From Neospora caninum Liverpool (Eukaryota > Apicomplexa > Conoidasida > Eucoccidiorida > Sarcocystidae), in contig NC_018398.1 in NCBI RefSeq assembly GCF_000208865.1, positions 124,001 to 188,000 on the forward strand: a stretch of DNA of 64,000 nt, given 5' to 3'. Numbering within the stretch: the stretch's first letter is position 1; each line of letters starts with the position of its first letter. The notes beneath the pieces were generated by a model that was not told the origin of the DNA, did no database searches, and saw nothing but the letters and a program-made list of their open reading frames with translations. The position numbers and the translations under genes are program-made. This document shows positions 1 through 10,506 of this stretch, piece by piece.

Positions 1-8
1 AAAAAAAA
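1..8 (-). terminator. T-run, possible Pol III terminator for tRNA-Pro
   Basis: On the minus strand this is eight consecutive T residues, the first run of four or more T downstream of the tRNA 3' end, about 57 nt away. RNA polymerase III terminates at T-runs, so this is the likely stop. The distance is longer than usual and the run may continue beyond the window edge. Confidence 0.4.
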
Positions 9-64
9 GTAATAAACCAATTCATATCTTAGATCAGCAGATGAGGGGAGGAGATCTCAAAGAA

Positions 65-136
65 GGGCTGTTCCGGGAATTGAACCCGGGACCTCTCGCA
101 CCCAAAGCGAGAATCATACCACTAGACTAAACAGCC
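65..136 (-). tRNA. tRNA-Pro (anticodon TGG)
   Basis: A 72-nt cloverleaf can be drawn on the minus strand. The acceptor 5' strand GGCTGTT pairs with AACAGCC, followed by discriminator C. The anticodon stem TCTCGC/GCGAGA encloses the loop TTTGGGT, giving anticodon TGG, which reads proline CCA codons. The T arm carries GGTTCAATTCC, a good B box, and the A box region is TAGTCTAGTGG. There is no intron and CCA is not encoded, as usual in eukaryotes. The gene lies antisense to, and apparently inside an intron of, the RAP-domain gene on the plus strand. Confidence 0.95.
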
Positions 137-235
137 ACGCTATGAAGACACGCGTAGATGGTTTTCGTTCGATTTGACTGGACTTCGCCTCCCATCTTTT
201 TCTCTTTCTCTGCATTTTCTTCTGTTTGTCGGCAG

Positions 236-3200
236 TCGATCTGCATGGTTTTACGCGCTTGCGCGGCATTGGGTGTTAAGGATAACCGGCTAATCGCCCG
301 GCTGGTTGTCCAACTGCCGCGGCTTCTCTCAACCTTCGATCCCGACGACGTCGTAGTCCTGACCGACTCACTGGCTCGACTGGGTCTGCACAGCGGCGCG
401 AGCGTGGACCTCATTATTCTTCACGTCCGGCAAAATAGCAATCGCTATAAGCAGCGTCATCTGCAAGTAAGCGTCGGTGTCGGGAGGAGAAAGCCGGGAC
501 AGCAGATATCCGTTCACCATCCTAAGCCAGGTACGGCTGCTCTGTGTGTTTTCGTGGTATGTGCCGGGGGTCACTGGTGGTGCTCTTGTGGAGAGATGTG
601 CTCCGAAAGTTTTGAGTGGAACGCGTCGTGAAATCGAAATCCTGCTCCCAGCTTTCCCAGACGCGTATTATGAGTCTGATCTGAACAGCTGCTTCAAGCG
701 GAAGCCGCACTGGAGCAGGATGCCTGTCGTCGAAGCTACTGTGTTTCTCTGTGTCATGCACGCCAAATTTGTTCACAGTCGGAGTTGTCGCTTCCCTTCT
801 GGTACAAGAAGGTGTGCACTGGGGACCCTGACAGCCTTTAGGAGCTCAGCCTTGTGCAGGGAAAAGCCTTGTTCCTGCCTCGTTCGTTGCTGCGGCTTCA
901 TCGGCGCGCGCAGAAAAGTTGTTTGCCCTTTTTGTAGACGCTTATCCGGCAAAATGTACCTTTTCTTCCTACACTTGGGGCGCGTCAGGATGCTGTAATC
1001 CTCCACAAGAGCACCTCATACATTTGCAGAAAGTGTGCTGCGTTCTCTTTGCATTGCCACGCCATCTTGGGCCGGGCAAACGCTGCACGCTTTTTCATGT
1101 CTCTGTTCTCCGTCCACTGTTTATCAGGATCTTCTTTTCAGTTTTTCCAGGGAAGGCATCGTTGTTGCTGAATATCTTCAGCTGTACGCCAGCAGCACGG
1201 ACTTCTCTCGGCTCGCCCACTCCCAAGCCTTGATCGCGGTTGCCTGTGCGCTGACAGACTGCGGCTTTCGGAATTCTGTCGTCGTCCGCAGCATGTCCAA
1301 CGAGCTTCGAGCACTGCTGCCGGTGTTATCACTAGATGATCTTAGCAACGTCCACGCAGCCTTTGTTCTCCTAGGCGTGGGGGACTATGGTATCGACCTT
1401 CACGAAATCGTGGAACATCTCTCGCAAAGGCTGCGCAGTGGCGTGCACAACAGCGCTGAAGAGAGAGGATGTCTAGGCACAAGACCGCTCGTAGACGCTT
1501 CGCCGGCTTTTCCGTCCATGGAAAGGAAGAACGACGTTGCTATAGATTCTCCTCTCGGCCCGGAACCAGGATCTACGGACTGCGTGGCTTTCTCTCCTGC
1601 ATGCACTCCACAGACACTGTCTCTTTCGGCAGCGCTGAATTTAACCATTTCTCTTTTACTAGTTGAGGGAGGGAGTGGCAGAAGTGATGGCCGGCGTTTC
1701 AGGGAACAGGAGAAGATGCAGCGTGAACGGCATGAAGCCGATTTGGAATGTCTTCGTGAGGGGGGTATCAGACTTCCTCTAGACCCCGTTCTCCTGTCAA
1801 GTAAGGAACAAACCCTGTTGCTTCCAAAAGATACTAAAGCTCTAGTTCACCAGGGAGTGTGAACAATATCCAGCAACTCGTTGACACGGCACGGGTGGAG
1901 CAGAAGGACAGCCTCTTTTTGAGGCGGGGAAAACGGTACCAAACTTCGCGTTGGGCGATTCCGGGGGCAGTGGTCGTACGTGTTTCCCTGGGAAGAGCCG
2001 CCAGGAGTTTCCATTCTTTTCTTCTCCTGGTTTTCCAGGAATCGAGCTTGTTCCTATGCACTTTTTTTCCCAAGCAAGTGGAGTGACTGCAGAGTTGCAG
2101 TGGCAATTCGGATGGGAATTCGCGTTATGCGGAATGGCGATTTGTGCACCATCGGCTTTTAACGATATGGCGTGTGTCTGATGGAAACCGGGGCCTCGGC
2201 TAGGGCGGCCATTTGCATGATCTACAGCCACGCTTGAAGTGCCTTCACGCTCCATTCGTTAAATGGAGAAACAGAACCTCTGGCCTTCGTCTTACAGAGG
2301 ATCACTGCGCTCGTGCAAAAGGAGAAGTGTGCGTGCGTGGAACCGTCTTTGCGGCCACTGTGCGGTTGCAGGCGATATTGCCGTCTTCTGTGAGCAACTT
2401 CGGTCCCAATCATCGGGCGACGCCTCCGAGTCGTCCCTTTCCGCCCCGGGAAAGGATGCTCCTTCCTCTTCCTTTCTGTCTGTGGAAGAACAGCGGAAAC
2501 TGGCGCTCCTCCGAGCTGCCCTGCGGCTTCATTTCGAGAATGACCATGCACGACACCTCGACGGTCGCCGTGACGAAAGGGTAGCACTGGCCATGCAGGT
2601 AACGAAGCAGAAAACCGTTCCCTCTCTGGCGGGTTCTTCCACCGTTAGTAGGCACGGTTCCGCAGCTTCTAGTGAACCAAGAAAAGCGCGTTTTTTTACG
2701 CCGTTTTCGATGCTGACGTACCAAGCCTTACGCTTCTGTAGAACTCGTGTAACGAAGAATTTTCCTCCGCATAAAACCCCGCCGGCGAGCTCTCTATTTC
2801 GGTGTTGTGAGCGTGTCCGCATCCCTGACAACACGGGATATCTGAGATCCAAAGTGGGTGGCGCGTGTGCGTAAAAACGTGGTCAGCCCGTCGTCGTTTT
2901 TACTGACCCAGCATCTCGCGGCTTCTGCTTCCAGATAACAGTGAAGCAAAGACCCTTCAGATGACGCAGCAGACAGCACGACGGTGTTGGTGCTTGGTGT
3001 GTGCATTTCAGTGTATAAGGGTGAAGGCGTGTGAGCCGCCGTTCAAATTTGGGGAACCGGACCAGAGGTTCGCTAACGTGTGTGTGTGTTTCTTCAGGTC
3101 GTCGAAAGGTTATCCAACGTGGTCCCCTCAGTGGTGAGGCAGCCGGCAGCAATTCCTTTCCGCCTGCAGTCAACCGTGTCGTGCACGTCCCCGCTCCGTG

Positions 3201-5187
3201 TTCGACTCGGGATCGGTCGGACGCTGCGGCCTGGCGACGAAGGGAAGAGCCTTCCGGACCTCTTTTCCCGTTTCCCGTCTGCAGGGGACAACCCTGCGGT
3301 GGGGCAGCCCGACAGGAGCGCCTCAGCTGAGGCGTGTCGGGGGTCCGCTGTCGCCGGTCATCGCCAGTCAAGCACAACGAGAGCCGCGGAAGAAAGCAAG
3401 GCTTCTGAACTGCAGTCGAGGGCTCTGAGGAAGGTGCCTGGTCTTCACGTCCCATTTTTGGAGTCGGGCAAGGAACTGGACTGCGAGTCTTCTTCCGCTT
3501 TCGCATCCGAGAGGCCGAAGGCGCCGCTCGAGCCGAGGACGGAATTCCCCTGCCCGTACAGAAGCCTGTCCTTCATCGAACGGAGCACCCAGTCAGGCTT
3601 GGCGGCTGTCCAGAGCGTCCTGCAGGAGTTCTTCGGCGTTGGTAGCACCATTGTGGACGCGTGTGGAGGCTTCTTCCCAGGGAACCAGACCACCCGCAGC
3701 AGTCACCCCTTGGCGCCGAGGGCCGCCCACGCCCAGAGAACCGCCGAGTCTCACACCAGCGACAGCTGTACTTCCAGGGACAAAAAAAACGCACAGAGAG
3801 AAAACCCACGGAGGGACGCGTCGACGAAGGCAGGCGACTGCTCGCCAACGGGCGCGGGCGAGCAGTCACTGGCAGCGAGACAAAATCCGTACACCGGGTA
3901 TCTTTATCTGGGACCGGAGGAGACCCAACGCCTGGAGGCCGCGTTTCACAGCGCGACTTCCTTCTCTTCTTCACTGCGTGTCCAGAACCGGAAACGCCAA
4001 GCGGTAAAAGAGCAGCCTGACGCCTGCACAGAGAGGCCAGTCCAGCCAAACAGCGCCGTCCCTTCGCCCGTCCCGAGGCCGTCCCCCAACGGCGTCATTC
4101 TCCTGTGGGGAGACGCGCAGCATTTCTGGCACGGCGGCCCAAGGAAGCGCGACGCACTGGGAAGATCTTCACGCAACCCTGGCGGGAGTGAACAGAGAGC
4201 CGACAAGCAGGTTGACGGTAAGCGAGTTTGCCGCGGGCGTCCACGCGGTTGAACAGCGTCATGTGCGTGCGTGCCCCTCGGCACAGCACCTCTTCTTGAT
4301 CTCGGAAGAATCTCCGCAGGAACGTTGTCCGCCGACGCCGCAGACTTTTTCTCTCAAAAGAGTACCCAAGACATGAAGCACACGCCGTCCCCGTCGGTAG
4401 TGGCCGACACCTACCTTTTCCCGACCGGTCTGCATCAACTACCTCAGCCTCGATCTTCGGAGTGCTCGCGGCCCCGTGAACTGCTTTGCAGTCGTCACTC
4501 GCGCTTCATCCAACGAATATGCAGTAACGCCGCACCGAGTTTTTGAAAACAGCTTCTTCGTCTGAAAGGGGGTAGCCGCGTTCAAGGCTGAGAGAGAGTT
4601 CGCCGAGCTCCTCGGCGCGTTCCGTCATGTGATCGCGGTTCCCTCCCAAAGAGCGCTTTTGGAACTCGGCAGAAATGCCTTCTGCTTTCTGTCTGACAAC
4701 CCGAGTCCGCATGTTGTCTTCCTTCCATGCATGCCAGGTTTCGATCTCTCCATAGCCGCCGCGTTCCAACTGCAGTGTTTTGCGAGGCTCTGGCTTGGCG
4801 ATCCGCCCCTCGGGGTTGCTGCAAAGCGTGCGACACAGGACAGCGCGTCAAATCCTGGAGAGACGACCACGGACTCACAGGGACAAACGCGCGGGTGGCA
4901 ACTGGCCCGAGGAACGACTCGCGTGGTTCTTGTTCCTCATTTCGCATGGTGCGTGAACACGGACTGACCGCGCGTCTCAAGCGTGGAGCACTCAAAGGCG
5001 ATTGGCACGAAGGTTTCGTGGGGGGAAACGTAGACTGTGGAAAGCAAGGTTGAGAGACGCAAGGACTTCCACCGCGAGCAACGAGGCAACGTTTTGTGTG
5101 GTCGCCGTGGTCAGACGACCCCGCATTTGTGCAGCTTCTCTTTTGCAGTGGATTCCGGTGGACCCTGACGAACAATCTGTTTTTTAG
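236..5187 (+). CDS. RAP-domain/helical-repeat protein (5' partial), putative organellar RNA-binding protein
   Basis: Exons seen: 236-466, 1128-1800, 2372-2598, 3098-4217 (phases agree at every junction), probably 4287-4396, a piece from about 4587 to 4955, and a terminal exon near 5149-5187. The first exon follows a strong pyrimidine-rich acceptor and begins in mid-helix, so the true start lies left of the window. The N-terminal part (SICMVLRACAALGV; VHAAFVLLGVGDYG) shows the repeated two-helix pattern of FASTK/HPR-type organellar RNA-binding proteins. The C-terminal part has RAP-like signatures: VILLWGDAQHFW, then RVVLVPHFAW and a final DPDEQ. RAP proteins in apicomplexans act on mitochondrial or plastid RNA. 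The middle is Ser/Pro/Arg-rich low complexity, typical of coccidian insertions. The junctions between 4218 and 5148 are not settled and the acceptor near 4586 is weak. The family call is fairly good; the specific function and organelle are unknown. Confidence 0.68.
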
Positions 5188-7042
5188 TTGCTATTTGCAA
5201 ACGGTGGGGGTACTCAAAGTTCGCGAAACAAAGACACTGTAGCTTCTTCTTACTGGTGCAACTGACCCCTCTGTCTGTTTGCCGCTGTCAGGAATGCTGC
5301 GGAGAACGATGCTCACCGGGCGCAATTTCTTCTTCGGTCCATCGTAGATGAGGGTGGACAGTGAAATAAATAGGAGAGAATAGGAAGCAAACTACACGGT
5401 ACACGCAGCTCTGCAGTTCATCTGCGGTGGTTGCCAATCTGCTACTACGCTTGCCTGAGCCACGTCCACTCTGCCTACCACTTCTACATCTGTTCGCTTC
5501 TCCTTTGTCAACAAGATTATGGATCCTCATTCGGTTCGTCTTCTGTCCCCGTTTCTTTTTCCGCCCGCCCTCGTCAGCCTTCCGCGAAGATCGCTGTACT
5601 TCCCGCTTTGTAGTGCCCGTCAGTTCGGGTCCTGGGCGAAAATGGCCTTATTGTTTCGCAGGTTCAATATCTCTCGGGTTTCTGTCTCGTGGGCGAGGTG
5701 TCGGGGGATTTCGCTGAGGCAGAGATACCAACTTAGCAGTCGGTGTGTCTGAAAGGAAACGTTTTTGAGAGTAAAGAGTTTCCGCTTTGATGCTCATACC
5801 CACAAGTTCCTACTCCTGGGAGGTGACAAGAGATTTCTCTGAGAGCTTCAATTGTAAGAGAGTCACACAGGGGCGGTGAAGCAGCGCAGGCACTCAGAGT
5901 CAGCCATCGAACAAAGTCCGTGCTCGCACGGATTTTTTCTCGTTAGGTCTTCGCGCAGCTTTTGGTATAGAGGCTGCGCCCCGGCACAAGGTGGAACCAC
6001 AGGAATAGAACGCTAAACGCAACACCCCGCACAGCAGAGTTGGACTACTGGTTTAGATCTTGAATGTCTTTGTTTACCGGATCCAAGTTCTATTGTGCTC
6101 CGGTCGCACAAATGGTGGGGGCCATAGAGCTGGTCGCCCGACAGTTTTTTCTGCTCGTGGCCAGCAAGCGGTGTCCCCGTCGCCCCTTTCCTGCAGTCAC
6201 TTCTCTCCTCAATGGCTGTGCTTCGCTTTTCAAGAACAGTGGAGGAAAGTTGAACTTATGACTGTACAAGAAGAGCAGAAAACGCCAGTACGAGAGCGCG
6301 AGAGACACGACAGGTTTGCAGTGGTACGGGACCGAGAAGCTGCAGCGAAAACAACGTGAGAAACGAGAGGGCCTGTCTCTCGCGAACGCGCAGCGCACGA
6401 GAGAGTCACGCGAACATTTGTAGTTTGCGGGGTCCGGGGACCTCGATGAAGCTCCAGGTCGCTGCAAAGACGCTCGTGTCTCTGAAAAAGCGACTTGCCA
6501 CGCTTGCCTCGTGTCCACATACACCACAGCCACGTGGCGCCGGGCGGCAAGTGACTGGGAGGGGGGGGGGCCTGGGTTCTCTAAGAAAAACTCGAGCTTA
6601 CACCGCGCCCTTGAGTGGCGTCTCTTCCCGGCGGAATCTCTTCTCTATTGAAACAGCTTTGATACTTGTTGACGCTCCCACGCCCCCGCCTCGCCCGTTG
6701 GAGACGAGAGGCCCCGAGAATTCGAGGTTTCTTGAATCCAGATAGCGATGTGTGCATCTACGTGAATCCGTAGCTTTCGCTGAGCAATGTGGAACTACAA
6801 ATCGACCTCAGCCAGCTCGATGGACACAGTGGAAGGGATGTGGCGAAGACTTCTGGAGCGAGGGCGCGCAGAAACAGTTTTTAGACAGAACGCCTTTTTC
6901 GCAGACACCTCTGAAACCGACGCACGTGTTTGTCACAAATTTGCGTTCACGCTCGGCACTTTCAGGCGACAGCTAACAGCTACGGATGCGACCTGCCACT
7001 TTGTGTTTCCAAGCGCAGCTGGAGCCGAGCGTCTATCGACGC
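5188..7042. other. Intergenic stretch between two convergent gene ends
   Basis: This lies between the stop of the plus-strand RAP gene and the stop of the minus-strand WD40 gene, so it should hold both 3' untranslated regions. Open frames here are short and lack convincing splice signals or recognisable protein motifs. A run of ten or more G occurs near 6559-6570. I see no gene. Confidence 0.5.
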
Positions 7043-10000
7043 CTAACTTGCATCTTCATCGTCAGGATCCACGAGCAGAAAGGCCGACTCGCCTTCGATC
7101 TCTTTCCTGAGCGCCGTCTCGAGCAACACATCTCGGTGAATGAGTGACCACAGAGTAACGCCAGGTCGCCTCGCGTGCCTTCCGCCTGTCGATTCACTCA
7201 GAAAGTCCTGTTCTCTTCTCCGTTTCCCTGTGGCCAGTCGGCACGCAGACGGGAAACGCGAGTCTTCTCGGGAAAGCCGTGCGGGCAGAGCTCCCGCCGT
7301 CACCAGCAGCCCCGTGCTCAAGTCGGCGTGGCCACGGACACACCGAACAGCCTCGGGAGTAGCCTGGAGGCGAAGTGCACACGGAAGACAGTGCGTGACA
7401 CACGAAAACAAAGACAGGATGAAAACCTAAAAAAAACGATATCGGGAAAGTGTTCGATGCAGCTGCCGCTCCTGTCGACTCTGTGACCTGTGCTGTACCT
7501 TAAGGGCGCGGTCAGGCGGTGAACAAAGTAACAAAGTATAAACCGGCACGCCGCGGAAACACAGGTGTGACGAAAAGGCAGACGAAGACGCCCAAAGACG
7601 CGAAGCCCCACCGAAAACGTTGAAACTTGAGAAAAACCTACCAGGATGCCTTCGGTCCAGCTGAGCACGACGCCCGTCGTCGCCTGCCAGAGTTTCAGCC
7701 CAGGGTAGTGGGGCGAGCCGCCCACGCCGGCGACGAGGCCGCCCCAGAGCGCAACCACGAATCGGTCGTGCATGCAGCTCGGTCTTCCCCAGTGAGGATG
7801 GAGAGGCCCGCACGCCGAGAGAAACTGGGAAATCTGCGGGTGACACTGGGGGAAGGGCGTGGACGTCAAGCGGCCTGACGGGTCGGTAGTGGCCTCGCGA
7901 GAGTCCTTGAAGCGGTCTCGCACTTCCTGCGGGGCGCGCAAAGACGACGGCCCAGCGGCCGCGCTCACTGGAGGCGAGGCGGCGGAAGCGTTTCCGCTTT
8001 TTGCTTCTTTTGGCGAGGCCGCGCGACTGGCAGCGGGGCGCGAAGACGCAGACACCACATTCTCCAGGTTCTCGTCTTCCTCGCCCGAGAGGAGCGGAAA
8101 AGCAGCAGCAGGGCCCTTCCAGAAGGCGCGCCGTCGGCAGTCCAGGACGGCGCTATCGGGCGAAAAAAGTCGCAGCCGGAGAGAGGTAGACTGGAGTGAA
8201 GAAGACAGAAAAGGCGGCGGAGGCACCTGCGAGATCTGAACGCGAGTGAGGTCGCCAGGGGGCCAAGCGAGGGGCGAATGGAAGGCAGCCGACGAAGCGA
8301 CGGATTGATCCGTCGCGTTCTCCGAGGAAAGCGCAAGTTGAAGCAGAGACGCATCGGCAAAGGCAAGCGCGCCATCCGCGGGCGATTTCAAAACAGCCAG
8401 ACGATTCGACTGCAGCAAATTCACCAGCTGGGCCCGGTGAGCCGGTCCGGCCTCTTCCGCCTGGGGCTCTCGCCCGCTCTCCGAAGGCCTCTGTCGAAAT
8501 CTCTCGCCTTTCCCCGCTTGCCCGTCCTCGTCCTCTTGCGGCATGCACCGCGAGCTGTGGTCTCGGCTGCAGCAGCCAGCTGCCTCGCCGTCCTCTGTTG
8601 CCTCTTCCTCGCCCCTTGGAGACAATGTGGCCCGCCGCCTCCGCTCCTGGTCGTCTTTCCACCGCTGGCTTTCCTCTCGGTTCCGCCGCGAAACGAAGCA
8701 GAGACAGCAGCAACTGCAGGCGCGGCAATCTACACAGAAACTACTGTCGCTCGTTCCCCCGCCCATGAGGAGGTGTTTACCATTTCGGCTGAATTCCACA
8801 GACGTAAAAAACGACGCGTCGGCGACGGCGAGCGTCTTCACCACTTTCAGACCCTCTGCAACACTGAGGATTGTCGTCTCGCCCTCGACTCGCCACACGT
8901 CCCTCTTGACGGGAGCTCGCGCGACACTGTCGCGTGCAGAAACACCTCTCGGTCCGAAGTCGGAAGCGAGAAGACGGGCGTCCCTTCTCGGGACAGAGAG
9001 GCGTTTCCTCGTTTGCGTTCCGGCCATAGCTGATGCGGCCGCTGGTTCGTCGCCTTTCGACGTTGCGCGTCTGGGAAATCCACATATGCCGCTAAGCGCT
9101 CGATCCTCCTCCTCTACATCCATCCCGTCTTTAAGTGTATGGACACCCGACAACACAGTTGTCGTGTCGCCTTTCCACTCTTTCACGGATCTGCTTCGGG
9201 CTGTCTTGCCGTCTGCGGCTCCATCCAATTCTGGCGAAAAACGACCGGGGCCCTCTCCGAACCGCGACTCAGAAACGGAGCCGCCGTTGAAACCCGCCTG
9301 CGTCTGCGCAGAATGAGCCCTCCTGGGAGGAGCGTCATCCGCTGCTTCCTTCAGAACTGCGCGCAGCTGAGCCACCGCAAGGAGCGACGAATCTGGAGAA
9401 AGGTCCATTGCGACGATGCCGCACGCCGAACCAGTGTCAGCACAGCAGTGGCAGGGGAGGTTCCCCTCGTCCTGGGAGCCTCTCTCGCGCCGTGCCGAGG
9501 TCTGGACTCCCCCGTGCAGACCGCAAGCGTCTGTGTGGAGAGCCTCCTCTGGGTCTGTATCAGCGGATGTTTCGAGCCACTGCCGCGTAGCCGAGAACGA
9601 AGACGAAAAGAATACGTTCCTGGCGCCTCCGGCCTCCCCCGCCGATCGACACCCCGGATTAAGCTGAATCGCATCAATCGGATACGGGACGCGGCCTCGG
9701 CTCCTCCTCTGGACCGTCCCCCCACAACTCCCCCCGCCGTTTTCCCAGTCACCTGTGAGTGCGGACGCATCAGTGGAAGTTGAGGGGCCCGTGCTGTAGT
9801 GGAAGGGGAAACGTAGATCGAAAACGCGAATCCAATTGTCTTGAAGACCACCGGAAACCAAGACGTGTCCTGGGAGAGACGTGGGGTGCACAGCAGACAT
9901 GCCTGTGCCTCCTCCGCCCGTTCGGAGCGACGAGACGATGCCGTCATGTGCACGCTCCAAGTGAAGCGTAGGGTGTCCATACACTCCACATCTGCCGCTC

Positions 10001-10506
10001 CCTGCGAAGCGCAGATCATACGCGAAAATGTCGCCCACGGACGTCCCCAGGAAAAGGAGTGGCGAGGAAGGATCCCCGTGCATGTGGGCAGCAGTGAGAG
10101 ACGGGCTGGAGCCGGTGGAAGAATACAAGGAAGCGTTGTCGCTGCGTACACCGTCGAGCCTGGAACGCGTCGCCGGTGGGAGCAGGAAACTCTGGACGGC
10201 TTGCCCGGTGGCCAGATCGAGGGCGACGACAAAGCCCGCCGGCGCAGACGAACACACGAGAAGCGACGGGTGTTGTGGGACGAAGGAGCAGTCAAGAACG
10301 TAAGACGAGCGAAGCGAGAGAGGCATAACCTGCTTCGAGGACGGCCGAACATCCGGAAGAAGAAAGGTGTGCGTGGGGACCAAGAGAGAAGGAGGGAGCT
10401 TGTGCGGTCGCGAGGCGTGAAGAAGCGGAAGATCCAGCGTCAACGATGGCTGCTGGAGGTGGCCTTGAAAAAGGCTCGTCAGCGGCGAATAAAACGAGGC
10501 ATCCAT
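7043..10506 (-). CDS. WD40-repeat protein of unknown function
   Basis: Two exons: 7642-10506 and 7043-7363, joined in phase 0 (donor CTG|gtaggt, acceptor ctccag|GCT), giving 1061 aa. WD-like blades are visible around residues 151-166 (LFLGTSVGDIFAYDLR), 215-233 (VLVSGGLQDNWIRVFDLRF), 362-380 (CGIVAMDLSPDSSLLAVAQ), 565-585 and across the exon junction (GLKLWQATTGVVLSW continuing into ATPEAVRCVRGHADLSTG). Continuity of the blade over the junction supports the splice. Long Ser/Arg/Glu-rich insertions separate the blades (about 380-540 and 605-690). A tight cysteine cluster, CVDCRACSCCCLC, sits at 591-603. The start ATG is the first in the frame. It probably acts as a scaffold in a protein complex, but no orthologue is recognised and the compartment is unknown. 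Confidence 0.8.

Noticed and set aside
8278..9316. Long plus-strand open frames opposite the WD40 gene
   Set aside because: They are antisense shadows of a GC-rich coding exon; composition and splice evidence favour the minus-strand gene.
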